Shown here: positions 1 to 8,109 of the stretch, one piece after another | How the letters are laid out: each line of letters starts with the position of its first letter | Numbering within the stretch: the stretch's first letter is position 1 | Assembly: GCA_018056545.1 (NCBI GenBank) | Contig: JAGPFL010000009.1 | Coordinates: 1-37,253 of the forward strand | DNA from: Syntrophobacterales bacterium | GTDB taxonomy: Bacteria; Desulfobacterota; Syntrophia; Syntrophales; UBA8958 | Direction of reading: 5' to 3' | DNA length: 37,253 nt | Notes under the pieces: generated by a model | What the model was told of the DNA's origin: nothing | What the model saw: the letters and a program-made list of their open reading frames with translations, nothing else | Databases searched by the model: none | Made by a program: the position numbers and the translations under genes

Positions 1-312
1 GATTTCATCACCAGCGTGGGTCATCTCACGGGCGGAAATTCCCGCCAGGAGGCGGGGCTCCTGGGCAACGGCCCCGTCGCCGTCGTCACCAATGCCGGTG
101 TCTTCGATGTCGAAGCAACCAGCAAACGGATGCGGGTCCAGTCCCTGCAACCCGGCGTCAATTTCGAGCTGGCCCAGCTCTGCACGGGTTTCGAGCTGCT
201 GAAACCGGAAGGAGAGATCCCTGTTACCCCGGCGCCGCCGCCTGACGTCCTGAAAATTCTCCGGACCCAGGTGGATCCCCACGGCGTCTTTACCAGCATC
301 CCCGGAATGTGA
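1..312 (+). CDS. CoA-transferase family I subunit beta (C-terminal part)
   Basis: The reading frame is open from the first base and ends at 312, so this is the last 103 residues of a gene whose start lies outside the window. The segment VVTNAGVFDVEATSKRM and the following LQPGVNFELAQ stretch resemble the C-terminal end of glutaconate/3-oxoacid CoA-transferase beta subunits, which move CoA between an acyl-CoA and an acid in the cytoplasm. The alpha subunit would be expected just upstream. In a fatty- or aromatic-acid-degrading anaerobe it would fit beta-oxidation-type metabolism, as does the thiolase at the other edge. The substrate cannot be read from this fragment. Family assignment is fairly sure; the exact activity is not. 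Confidence 0.8.
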   Translation, partial: DFITSVGHLTGGNSRQEAGLLGNGPVAVVTNAGVFDVEATSKRMRVQSLQPGVNFELAQLCTGFELLKPEGEIPVTPAPPPDVLKILRTQVDPHGVFTSIPGM

Positions 313-340
313 AAAACATTCTCCATTCTTCCCACCTGCA

Positions 341-370
341 GGAGGCGGCGACTGAATCGGCGCCGTCTCC
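341..370 (+). terminator. Hairpin after the CoA-transferase gene
   Basis: GGAGGCGGCG (341-350) pairs with CGCCGTCTCC (361-370) through ten base pairs including one G-U, with a ten-base loop. It lies 29 bases after the stop codon. The downstream TGTCCTTTCC is only weakly T-rich, so termination is likely but not certain. Confidence 0.5.
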
Positions 371-491
371 TGTCCTTTCCACCGACGGCTTTTCCCGATA
401 GCCCCGCCGTCAAAGCCATCCAACTTGACAGGCGGAAAGCTTCTCCGTATAGTTCCCTCCACGCCACGCCGAAGAAGGGGAGTGCGCTCAG

Positions 492-2291
492 ATGTTTTTG
501 CCCGTAACGCCGGAAGAGGTCCACGCCCTGGGCTGGACGGCCCTCGATGTCATCCTCGTCACCGGCGACAGCTACCTCGACAGCCCGCATGTAGGCGTTG
601 CCGTTATCGGCAAATGGCTCCTCGCCGCCGGTTATCGCGTCGGCGTTATTCCCCAGCCCGCTACCGCCACCGGGGCGGACATCATGCGGCTCGGCGAGCC
701 GGAACTCTTCTGGGGCGTCACCGGCGGTTGCGTGGATTCTCTGATCGCCAACCGCACCGCCTCGGGAAAACGGCGCCGCACCGACGATTTCACCGCCGGG
801 GGGATCAACAACCGCCGCCCCGACCGGGCGGTAATTGTCTACACAAACCTGATCCGTCGTCATTTTCCCAAGACCAAACCCATTGTCCTGGGAGGCGTCG
901 AGGCCAGCCTCCGGCGGCTGTCCCACTACGATTTCTGGTCGGATGCCATCCGGAAATCCATCATGATGGACGCCAAGGCAGATGTCATCGTCTACGGAAT
1001 GGGGGAAAGGGCTGTCCGGGAGCTTGCCGCCGCTTTCCGTGCCGGCGGGGATATCGCCGACATCCGGGGCATCTGCTATGCCGCGGCGGAAAAGAAGCCG
1101 GGCTATCTCGAACTCCCCTCCTGGGAGGAAACGGCGGCCGACCCGGCGGCCCTGGAAAAGATGTTCCTCACCTTCTACGGCAATCAGGACAGCCAGACGG
1201 CCCGGGGCCTCTGTCAGCGGCAGGACTCCCGTTGGCTCATCCACAATCCGCCCGCGGCGCCGCTCACGGAGACGGAAATGGACGAGGTTTACGGCCTGGA
1301 ATTCGCCCGGGACGCCCATCCGTGCCATAAAGGCGACGGCGCCGTCCGGGCCCTGGAAACGATCCGCTTCTCCATCACCACCCACCGGGGATGTTACGGG
1401 GAATGCCACTTCTGCGCCATCGCCGTCCACGAGGGGCGAACGGTCAGCTTCCGGAGCGAGGAGTCCATTCTGCGGGAGGCAGGCCGCATCGCCGCCCTTC
1501 CCGACTTCAAGGGATACCTCCATGATGTGGGGGGTCCCACGGCAAACATGTACGGATTCGAATGCCGGAAGAAACTGTCCCGGGGGGCGTGTTCGGACCG
1601 GCGCTGCCTCTATCCCGCCGTCTGCGAAAATCTCCGTCCCGACCACCGGCGACAACTTTCCCTGCTGCGGAGAATCCGGGCCCTCCCCGGCGTCAAACAG
1701 GCGGTAGTCGCCTCGGGAATCCGCTACGACTTGCTCCTGGCAGACGAAAAGCACGGCATTCCCTATCTCCGGGAAATCGTCCGCCATCACGTCTCAGGGA
1801 GGTTGCGAATCGCTCCCGAGCATTGTGTCCTCAAGGTGCTTCGGCACATGGGTAAGCCGGGGGTCGAGCCCCTCCTGACCTTTCGCGATCTCTTTTATAA
1901 GTTCAACAGGGAGACGGGGAAAAGGCAGTTCCTCTCCCCTTACTTCATCGCCGCTCATCCCGGCTGCACCGAGGCGGACATGAAGTCCCTGCGCCTTTTC
2001 GCCGAACGGGAGTTGAGTCTACCGACCGATCAGGTTCAGCTCTTCACTCCCGCCCCGACCACCATCTCCACCCTGATGTACGCCACCGGCCGCGATCCCT
2101 TCACCTCCCGGCGCCTCTTTGTGGAAAGGACCGCCGCGGGCCGACAGCGACAGAAACAGATTTTGGTTGTCAAAAAAGACCCGTTAAAGTATGGCCGTCA
2201 CACGGAGTCGACAATGAAAAAGGAGGGACAACCATGGCCAAAGACAAGGACGTCAAGAAAGAAACCAAAAAGAAACCCGCCAAAACGCTGA
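492..2291 (+). CDS. YgiQ family radical SAM protein
   Basis: A 599-residue protein of the YgiQ (UPF0313) family of radical SAM enzymes, whose reaction is unknown. The 4Fe-4S ligands are visible as C301-x3-C305-x2-C308 in GCYGECHFCAIAVHEGR. The N-terminal half holds the family domain (DVILVTGDSYLDSPHVGVAVIG near residues 18-40 and LGGVEASLRRLSHYDFW near 134-150) and the C-terminal half the partner domain (RIAPEHCVLKVLRHMGKPG). E. coli YgiQ is longer, about 740 residues; the shortening is at the C-terminus. The last 19 codons overlap a separate small ORF that starts at 2234 in another frame, so the true tail of YgiQ is basic and probably dispensable. The gene stands alone on the plus strand and converges on the arn operon. 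Confidence 0.92.
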   Translation: MFLPVTPEEVHALGWTALDVILVTGDSYLDSPHVGVAVIGKWLLAAGYRVGVIPQPATATGADIMRLGEPELFWGVTGGCVDSLIANRTASGKRRRTDDFTAGGINNRRPDRAVIVYTNLIRRHFPKTKPIVLGGVEASLRRLSHYDFWSDAIRKSIMMDAKADVIVYGMGERAVRELAAAFRAGGDIADIRGICYAAAEKKPGYLELPSWEETAADPAALEKMFLTFYGNQDSQTARGLCQRQDSRWLIHNPPAAPLTETEMDEVYGLEFARDAHPCHKGDGAVRALETIRFSITTHRGCYGECHFCAIAVHEGRTVSFRSEESILREAGRIAALPDFKGYLHDVGGPTANMYGFECRKKLSRGACSDRRCLYPAVCENLRPDHRRQLSLLRRIRALPGVKQAVVASGIRYDLLLADEKHGIPYLREIVRHHVSGRLRIAPEHCVLKVLRHMGKPGVEPLLTFRDLFYKFNRETGKRQFLSPYFIAAHPGCTEADMKSLRLFAERELSLPTDQVQLFTPAPTTISTLMYATGRDPFTSRRLFVERTAAGRQRQKQILVVKKDPLKYGRHTESTMKKEGQPWPKTRTSRKKPKRNPPKR

Positions 2292-2332
2292 AGGAAAAAA
2301 AGGAGGCCAAACGGCAGAAAAAGGCTTCTTGA
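2234..2332 (+). CDS. Small lysine-rich protein (32 aa)
   Basis: An ATG at 2234 is preceded at good spacing by the strong ribosome-binding site AAAGGAGGG (2219-2227), inside the 3' end of the ygiQ-like gene but in another frame. The product has 32 residues, begins MAKDKDVKKETKKKPAKTLK and ends with KRQKKAS; about 40 per cent of residues are lysine. It overlaps the upstream gene by 58 bases, which suggests translational coupling. The amino-acid pattern is far more orderly in this frame than in the overlapping YgiQ tail. Function is unknown; such short Lys-rich proteins may bind nucleic acid, but that is a guess. It could also be a chance ORF, though the ribosome-binding site argues against this. 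Confidence 0.6.
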   Translation: MAKDKDVKKETKKKPAKTLKEKKEAKRQKKAS

Positions 2333-2377
2333 AGGGGTTTCGGTCCCTCACGGCTCATCAGGGGATACCGGCCGGGT

Positions 2378-3238
2378 TCAGACGGCACAGGGGGTGGCGC
2401 GTCCCGGCAGGAGACCCAGGGCGAATTTTCGGACGGGAAGGTTTGTCGCAGCCAGCTCCCGGTGTATCTCGCCCAGCGTCCGGCATTCATAGGCACGGTC
2501 CTTTATTGCCTCCATAAGATCGAGAAAAGCCCGGTTCCAGATTCCTCCCTCCACCTCGGCGTGGACGGGCAGGACATGGAGGCCGCCATGGTCCAGGGCG
2601 GCCAGGATGACCTCCCCGGCGCGCTCCACCCCCAATTCCTCGAAACAGGGCAGATCGGACGGTATTTCGGGGATATGAACACCCGCATGGCAAAACGGTT
2701 CCCGGGCCCGGGTGCAGCTCAGGTATTGAAACCCGCAGGCAGCGGCAATCCGCAGCGCCCGGTCGTCAATGAGCCAGGCGGGGGCGCCGAACGATGTGGC
2801 TTTCCCTCCCGTCAAATCCTGAAAGGCCCGCAAACCCTTGTCAAACCAGTCCTGGATCCATGCCTCCGACCGCCGGGGAAGACCGTCCTGCCAGCGGCGG
2901 TGGTCCCAGGCGTGAAACTGCACCTCGTGACCCTCCGCGGCGATCCGGCGTACCAGTTCGGGAAAGGACAAGGCGATGAAAGGGGACGGCAGCAGGGTCC
3001 CATAAAGGGCCGTTTTGAAGCCGTAGAGGCCGGGGGCGTTGGTGCGGAGCATCTTCCCGAGAAAACGGGGATTCCGGAGAAGCTGCAGGATCGCCAATCC
3101 CGAGGCGTCGGGCCCCACGCTCAGGTAGAAGGTTCCTTTTACCCCGAGTTGTGCCAGGCTCTCCAGGAGGCGGGGAACCCCCTTCTGCATCCCCGCGTAG
3201 GTGTCAACATCGATCTTCAGGCCCAGGATCCGTTTCAT
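2378..3238 (-). CDS. arnD: 4-deoxy-4-formamido-L-arabinose-phosphoundecaprenol deformylase
   Basis: A 286-residue polysaccharide deacetylase (NodB) family protein matching ArnD, which removes the formyl group from undecaprenyl-phosphate-L-Ara4FN on the cytoplasmic membrane before the sugar is transferred to lipid A. The N-terminal KIDVDT (residues 8-13) carries the catalytic/metal aspartates, and HAWDH (109-113) the metal-binding histidines; LLPSPFIALSFPELVRR resembles the ArnD-specific region. The length is close to E. coli ArnD. It is the last gene of the arn operon and its start overlaps the end of the ArnA dehydrogenase gene by 35 bases, so the two are probably translationally coupled. 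It converges on the ygiQ-like gene. Confidence 0.88.
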   Translation of the reverse strand: MKRILGLKIDVDTYAGMQKGVPRLLESLAQLGVKGTFYLSVGPDASGLAILQLLRNPRFLGKMLRTNAPGLYGFKTALYGTLLPSPFIALSFPELVRRIAAEGHEVQFHAWDHRRWQDGLPRRSEAWIQDWFDKGLRAFQDLTGGKATSFGAPAWLIDDRALRIAAACGFQYLSCTRAREPFCHAGVHIPEIPSDLPCFEELGVERAGEVILAALDHGGLHVLPVHAEVEGGIWNRAFLDLMEAIKDRAYECRTLGEIHRELAATNLPVRKFALGLLPGRATPCAV

Positions 3239-4250
3239 TTTCTTCGAGGAAGGAGTAAATCGTTCTGGTCAGGGAGGTCTCCAGGTCGATCCGCGGTTCC
3301 CAGTCCAGGAGCTTCCTGGCCTTGGCGATGCTCGGCTTGCGGGTGTAGATGTCCTGATAGCCCCGGCCGTAGTATTCCACCGCCGGAACCTCGACGATCT
3401 CGGAATAGCTTTCGTCCCGATTGTGACGCGGATGGGTCATGAAGATTTTTTTCATCAGATGGGCCAGCTCCGTCACGGAGCACTCGTTGGCCGGGTTGCC
3501 GATATTGATGATCTCGTTCCGACAGCGGTTGTCCCGGTTCTCCAGGATCTTCATGAGGGCGGCGATCCCGTCGTCCACATAGGTGAAGCATCGTTTCTGG
3601 TGCCCCCCGTCCACCAGGGTTATCGGCCGCCTCATAAGGAGCTCGGCAATGAATTGGGTTACCACCCGGGAGCTGCCCTCCTTGGCGGCATAAAGGGAAT
3701 CGAGCCGGGGACCGATCCAGTTGAAGGGGCGGAAGAGGGTGAATTCCAGGTGTCCCCGGGTGCCGTAGGCGTAGATCACCCGATCCAGAAGCTGCTTGCA
3801 ACAGGAGTAGATCCACCGTTCCTTCTGGATGGGCCCGACGACCAGGTAGCTTTCGTCCTCGCTGAATTCGGGGTCGGGGCAGGCGCCGTAAACCTCGGAA
3901 GTGGATGGGAAAACGACCCTTTTGCGGTACTTGACGCATTGCTTGATGATGTTGAGGTTCATCTCGAAATCGAGGTTGTAAACCCCGATGGGATCCTCGA
4001 CGTAAAGTTTCGGCGTGGCGATGGCCACCAGAGGCATCACGACGTCGCACTTCTTGACATGATATTCTATCCACTCCCTGTTGATGGCGATATCGCCCTC
4101 GAGAAACTGGAAACGCGGATTGCACAGGGCGCGACCGAGGCGATCGTCGCTGAGATCCATACCGTAAACCCGCCAGTCCGTAGTCTCCAGGATACAATTG
4201 GTCAGGTGGTGACCGATGAACCCGTTGACGCCCAAAATAAGTATCTTCAT
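3204..4250 (-). CDS. arnA: UDP-glucuronate decarboxylase (ArnA dehydrogenase half)
   Basis: A 348-residue short-chain dehydrogenase/epimerase-type protein equivalent to the C-terminal half of E. coli ArnA, which oxidatively decarboxylates UDP-glucuronate to UDP-4-keto-pentose. The Rossmann motif GVNGFIGHHL lies at residues 8-17. The catalytic region shows PSTSEVYG and the YxxxK motif as YSCCK. I chose the ATG at 4250 because AAGGAAG precedes it and the Rossmann strand begins at once; the frame stays open 17 codons further upstream without a good ribosome site. In enterobacteria this domain is fused to the formyltransferase; here the two are separate genes 182 bases apart. It could alternatively be a UDP-xylose synthase, but the arn neighbours decide for ArnA. 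Confidence 0.88.
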   Translation of the reverse strand: MKILILGVNGFIGHHLTNCILETTDWRVYGMDLSDDRLGRALCNPRFQFLEGDIAINREWIEYHVKKCDVVMPLVAIATPKLYVEDPIGVYNLDFEMNLNIIKQCVKYRKRVVFPSTSEVYGACPDPEFSEDESYLVVGPIQKERWIYSCCKQLLDRVIYAYGTRGHLEFTLFRPFNWIGPRLDSLYAAKEGSSRVVTQFIAELLMRRPITLVDGGHQKRCFTYVDDGIAALMKILENRDNRCRNEIINIGNPANECSVTELAHLMKKIFMTHPRHNRDESYSEIVEVPAVEYYGRGYQDIYTRKPSIAKARKLLDWEPRIDLETSLTRTIYSFLEENETDPGPEDRC

Positions 4251-4432
4251 CTTCCTTTGGCTCCCCAAGATCCCTTTCGCTTGGAATCTTGATTGTCTCA
4301 AGTTACGTTATCAAAAAACCTCGCAAGTATTGCATATTTCAATCTTTCTATGTCCCCGCCCTCGGAGGTTAAGATTTACGGAAACGACTGCGTCGCCGGG
4401 GAAAGGCTTTTCCCCTCCCCCCTAACCATCCG

Positions 4433-5530
4433 TCAGACGAGAATTGTTCGGTCCCGCCGGCGGAAATAGGCCCCGATCTCCTCTCCTTTCATCCTCCGGC
4501 CGACGATTTCGATGTCCAGGAGACGAAGACGGCCCTCACCGGTTTGGACACAAACCCGCCCCTCGTCATCGGCGAACGCCAGTCCCGGCTGGGTGCCCGC
4601 GCTCCCCACATGTTCCTCCCCTCTTTCACCGTTGGAGTCCGCGGCGAAAAGGTTTCTCTTCCCGATGACGTCATCTCCGGAAGGATCGTCGGCCAGCCGT
4701 CCCCGGGAGAGGATTTTTTCCGGTGATACCGCCGGCATCGTCTCCGGCGCCACTCCTTCACCCGCCGAAGGCGGCTCCGCCTCTTCCGGCAGTCCCCACC
4801 AGATCATCATCTTCTCCCCCTCGGGCAGAAAGGTGAAGGCCCCGGGATAGGGATCGGTGACGGCGCGGATGAGATTGTAGATCCGCCGGGCCGGCCATGT
4901 CCAGTCAATGCGTCCGTCCGCCGGTTTCCGGCCCCCGAAATAGGTGGCGCGGGCGGCGTCCTGGGGAATGCGGGGCGCCCTCCCCTTCCGGATCAGGGGC
5001 AGGACTTCGTCGAGAAGGATCGCGGCCTCCCGGCACAGCTTGCCATACAGAGTGAACGCCGTATCCGTAAAATCTATCTCCACGGCCCGCTGTCCGACTA
5101 TGTCCCCGGCGTCGGGTTTGGCGGTCATGTAATGCAGGGTGACCCCCGTTCTTTCTTCCCCGTTCACCAGCACCCAGTTTACCGGGACACGTCCCCGATA
5201 AGCCGGGAGGAGGGAACCATGGAGATTGAAAGCCCCGGCACGGGGAATCGCCAGGATCTCATTCCCGAGCAACTTACGGTAATAAAAGGAGAATATCGCT
5301 TCCGGCGCCAGGGAGGCGATCCTTGCCACCCATTCCGGGCCATTGACATCTTCGGGGCAGTTCACCGGGATGTGCCGCTCCTGTGCCCAGGAGACCACGG
5401 AGGCAAACCAGCATTTTTCATCCGGATCGTCGGCATGGGAAAACACGGCCAGGATGTCGAACCCCGCACGTTTCAGGGCCTCCAAACCGGCGATGCCCAT
5501 GTTGTGGTAAGCGAAGGCAACGGCTCTCAC
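4433..5530 (-). CDS. arnA: UDP-L-Ara4N formyltransferase (ArnA N-terminal half), with insertion
   Basis: A 365-residue protein equivalent to the formyltransferase half of ArnA, which uses N10-formyltetrahydrofolate to formylate UDP-L-Ara4N in the cytoplasm. The catalytic residues N102, H104 and D140 fall at the same positions as in E. coli ArnA, in FNLHGSLLPAYRGR and KPDAGDI. The C-terminal OB-like domain is interrupted between IWWGLPEE and FADDEGRV by roughly 60 residues rich in G, A, S, E and D that look disordered. The start codon is GTG at 5530; its GTGA overlaps the arnC stop by four bases, so the genes are coupled. Assignment is firm from the catalytic residues plus context. Confidence 0.88.
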   Translation of the reverse strand: MRAVAFAYHNMGIAGLEALKRAGFDILAVFSHADDPDEKCWFASVVSWAQERHIPVNCPEDVNGPEWVARIASLAPEAIFSFYYRKLLGNEILAIPRAGAFNLHGSLLPAYRGRVPVNWVLVNGEERTGVTLHYMTAKPDAGDIVGQRAVEIDFTDTAFTLYGKLCREAAILLDEVLPLIRKGRAPRIPQDAARATYFGGRKPADGRIDWTWPARRIYNLIRAVTDPYPGAFTFLPEGEKMMIWWGLPEEAEPPSAGEGVAPETMPAVSPEKILSRGRLADDPSGDDVIGKRNLFAADSNGERGEEHVGSAGTQPGLAFADDEGRVCVQTGEGRLRLLDIEIVGRRMKGEEIGAYFRRRDRTILV

Positions 5531-6549
5531 GACCCGCTCCGGTCCCGGCCTTCGTGGATGCGTTCGATGACGTATTCCGGACGTTTCCGGACCTCCCGGT
5601 AAATCCGGCCGATGTATTCGCCGATGACGCCCAGGGCGAAAAACTGGAGCCCCACGAAGACAAAGAGGACGGCGAAGAGGGTGAAGACCCCCTGGGCCGC
5701 CCAGAGGGCACCGTAAGCCAGCCGGGCCACGGCAAGGAAAATGCCGAAAAAGACCCCCAGGACGGACATGAATATGCCGCCGTACATGAGCATCTTCATG
5801 GGGAAATCGGAAAAGGAGGCCACCAGGTCGAACTGAAGGTTGATAAGCTTTCTCAGGGGATAGTTGGATTTGCCGCCATGGCGTTCTTCATGGGCCACCT
5901 CGATCTCCGTGACCTTTTTGGCGAATACCGTCGCCAAGGCCGGGATGAAGGTGGCGTGTTCATGGCACTCCCGCATCCGTTCCACGACGGCACGACGGTA
6001 GGCCCGGAGCATGCAACCCCAGTCCGTCATGTGGACGCCGGTGATGCGCCGGGCCACGATATTGATCAGTCGCGAGGCACCGAGGCGGAAGGCCGAATCC
6101 TGACGCTGCCGGCGGATCGTCCCGACGACGTCATACCCTCCTTTTTCCATCTCCGCCACCAGGCGGGGAATCTCTTCCGGGGGATTCTGGAGATCCGCAT
6201 CGAGGGTGACGACAATCTCGCCCCGGACCAGGGAAAACCCCGCCATAATGGCGGCATGCTGGCCGTAGTTCCTGGTGAGTTCCACTACCCGCAGCCCGCC
6301 GATCTCACCGGCCAGGCGCTTGAGGATTTCCAGGGAACGGTCCCGGCTGCCGTCATCGATCATGATGATCTCGTACGGCCTCCCTATGGACCGCAGCACA
6401 GGAACCAGGCGCCCGGTCAGGGCCTCCAGGTTCTCCTCCTCGTTGTAAACGGGGATAACCACCGATATGAAAACAGGTTCAACTGCGCTCACAGGTGTCT
6501 CGTTCCGGTAAATATCTTTGGTCGCGAGGATTTTCTGCCCCACTGTCAA
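5527..6549 (-). CDS. arnC: Undecaprenyl-phosphate 4-deoxy-4-formamido-L-arabinose transferase
   Basis: A GT2-type glycosyltransferase of up to 340 residues that moves L-Ara4FN from UDP to undecaprenyl phosphate at the inner membrane. The catalytic domain shows VVIPVYNEEENLEAL (about 30-44), DDGSRD (65-70) and the metal-binding DAD of LDADLQNPPEEIP (about 116-128). Two membrane helices lie near 245-270 and 278-305, as in ArnC. Related DPM1-like transferases have the same plan; the arn operon decides the substrate. The start is uncertain: the frame opens with TTG at 6549 and I see no strong ribosome-binding site there, and the conserved domain begins only near residue 27. Confidence 0.85.
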   Translation of the reverse strand: MTVGQKILATKDIYRNETPVSAVEPVFISVVIPVYNEEENLEALTGRLVPVLRSIGRPYEIIMIDDGSRDRSLEILKRLAGEIGGLRVVELTRNYGQHAAIMAGFSLVRGEIVVTLDADLQNPPEEIPRLVAEMEKGGYDVVGTIRRQRQDSAFRLGASRLINIVARRITGVHMTDWGCMLRAYRRAVVERMRECHEHATFIPALATVFAKKVTEIEVAHEERHGGKSNYPLRKLINLQFDLVASFSDFPMKMLMYGGIFMSVLGVFFGIFLAVARLAYGALWAAQGVFTLFAVLFVFVGLQFFALGVIGEYIGRIYREVRKRPEYVIERIHEGRDRSGS

Positions 6550-6703
6550 TAATACTGGTCATTCGGAGGATATCCCGATCCCCGATTGACCGCGCTCTCA
6601 TACAGACACATTTTTTCCAATTAGGCAAGCCTTTATCCCCCTTACGGCGCCGTAGGTCGGCGATTCCCCTTACGGCAGATCCGGCGTTTTAGAAACGTTG
6701 CCG
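6550..6703. other. arnC-arnB intergenic region with palindrome
   Basis: No gene seen. The 12-base perfect palindrome TACGGCGCCGTA lies at 6645-6656, and CCCCTTACGGC recurs a little further on (6665-6675). On the minus strand this follows arnB and could fold into a hairpin that lowers expression of the distal arn genes, but there is no T-run. Confidence 0.35.
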
Positions 6704-7852
6704 TCAGGCCCTCATGATCTCCCGCACGGCGTCACAGACATAGTCCACGTCGCTGTCGGCCATGCCCGGGTACAGGGGCAGGGAGACGATCCGGTCGGCG
6801 GCCCGCTCCGTTTCCGGCAATTGCGCCGAGTAATCCCCGAAGCGCTCCCGCACATAGCGCAGGCGATGGGTGACGGGGAAATGGAGCCCATAACCGATGT
6901 TGAACTCGGACAGTCCCGCCAGGAAACGCTCCCGGCTCAGGGATACGATCTTCACGACAAAGAGGTGCCAGGCGTGGATGTGCGGATAAGGGGGAGAACC
7001 CGGCAGTTCGAGGCCGGCGATATTGCGTAGTCCTGTAAGATAACGGCCGGCCAGTTCGGCCCGCCGCCGGTTGAGAACCTGCCATTTCGCCATCTGCGCT
7101 ACCCCCACGGCCGCCAGGAGGTCGGGAAGATTGTACTTGTAGCCCGGCTCCTGAATGTCGTAATCCGGGTTGCCGCCCTTGCCGTAACGTTTCCAGGCAT
7201 CCCGCTCGATCCCATGGAACCGCAGGAGGCGCAGCCGCTTTTCCACCTCCCCGTCGTGGAGGGTGATCATTCCCCCCTCGCCGCTGGTAACGTTCTTTAT
7301 GGGATGAAAGGAGAAGACCGCGGGATAGCCGCTGCCTCCCGCATGAACCCCCCGGCAGTAAGTGCCGACGGCATGGGCCGCATCTTCGATCACCGTGATC
7401 CCGTACCTTTTGGCGATCTCCCCGATCCGGTCCATGTCCGCCGGGGCGCCGGCGAAATGAACCGGAATGATCGCCCGAGTCCGGGGGGTGATCAAATCTT
7501 CCAGGAGTTCCGGATTCATGTTCAAGGTTGAATAGTCGATGTCGATGAAAACCGGGCGGGCGCCGCGCAGGGTGATCATGTTCACCGTGGAGGCAAAGGT
7601 AAGGGAAGGCGTGATAACCTCGTCCCCCGGACCGATCCCCATGGCCGTGAGGAGCAGTTGCATCGCCGCGGTTCCCGAGGTAAAGGAAACGGCGTGGGGC
7701 GCCGTGGTCAATTCGCAAAGGGACCTCTCGAAGGCCCGGCAGATGGGTCCGGTGGTGATCCACCCGGACTGGAGGCAGCGGGTGACCGCCTCGATCTCCT
7801 CCGTCCCGAGGGACGGCTTGCTCAAGGGCAAAAAATCCGTTCGTATTTTCAT
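6704..7852 (-). CDS. arnB: UDP-4-amino-4-deoxy-L-arabinose aminotransferase
   Basis: A 382-residue DegT/DnrJ/EryC1-family PLP enzyme that transfers an amino group from glutamate to the UDP-4-keto-pentose made by the ArnA dehydrogenase. The PLP lysine is K186 in FHPIKNVTSGEGG, matching K188 of the Salmonella/E. coli enzymes; EDAAHAVGT (about 156-164) carries the cofactor-ring aspartate and TSGTAAMQL (58-66) the phosphate-binding loop. Length agrees with ArnB (about 380). I start at the ATG at 7852, preceded by GGGGAAAGGG; a TTG one codon upstream is also open. It is the first gene of the operon; its promoter should be in 7853-8022. Confidence 0.9.
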   Translation of the reverse strand: MKIRTDFLPLSKPSLGTEEIEAVTRCLQSGWITTGPICRAFERSLCELTTAPHAVSFTSGTAAMQLLLTAMGIGPGDEVITPSLTFASTVNMITLRGARPVFIDIDYSTLNMNPELLEDLITPRTRAIIPVHFAGAPADMDRIGEIAKRYGITVIEDAAHAVGTYCRGVHAGGSGYPAVFSFHPIKNVTSGEGGMITLHDGEVEKRLRLLRFHGIERDAWKRYGKGGNPDYDIQEPGYKYNLPDLLAAVGVAQMAKWQVLNRRRAELAGRYLTGLRNIAGLELPGSPPYPHIHAWHLFVVKIVSLSRERFLAGLSEFNIGYGLHFPVTHRLRYVRERFGDYSAQLPETERAADRIVSLPLYPGMADSDVDYVCDAVREIMRA

Positions 7853-8022
7853 CAATAACTACCCTTTCCCCCATCTGGCGATTTTGGGCACTTCTAAACC
7901 GGATCGGCGCCGGCGTCAACGATTATCTTGATCCCGACGGGCCGTAGGAAGCAGATCTGATCGTCGGTATTGATCGTTTCAGGAGACGAACGGGGAATGT
8001 TATGGACCATCAGGGGCAAGTA

Positions 8023-8109
8023 TTAGCCGTGCTCAGCGACCGTGACGACCGGCATCAGCTCGATATCCTGACCGATAAAGTGGCGATTGTTCCCTCCCTT
8101 GCTTTTCAT
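8023..8109 (-). CDS. Possible small ORF coupled to the CDF transporter (28 aa)
   Basis: The stop codon of the CDF gene is entwined with an ATG (TGATG at 8107-8111 on the minus strand), opening a 28-residue ORF that begins MKSKGGNNRHF and ends with VAEHG. This arrangement is typical of translational coupling. I do not recognise the product, and a short ORF of this kind can be chance; it may also be the remnant of a longer gene. It lies in the 256-base gap before arnB, which must also contain the arn promoter. Confidence 0.25.
   Translation of the reverse strand: MKSKGGNNRHFIGQDIELMPVVTVAEHG

Noticed and set aside
21-1790. Long open frame on the minus strand opposite the YgiQ gene
   Set aside because: It is a GC-driven antisense shadow: no recognisable family, Pro/Gly/Arg-rich, and the plus strand carries a complete radical SAM protein.
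3201-4292. Plus-strand frame opposite the ArnA dehydrogenase
   Set aside because: Shadow of a clear epimerase/dehydrogenase with all motifs on the minus strand.
4398-4415. GGGGAAA/TTTCCCC hairpin after the ArnA formyltransferase gene
   Set aside because: No T-run in either useful direction and a stem of only seven pairs; the operon seems to continue through it.
5383-6552. Plus-strand frame of 389 codons opposite arnC
   Set aside because: Antisense of a typical GT2 enzyme; composition (many His, Asp, Gly) is that of a reversed frame.
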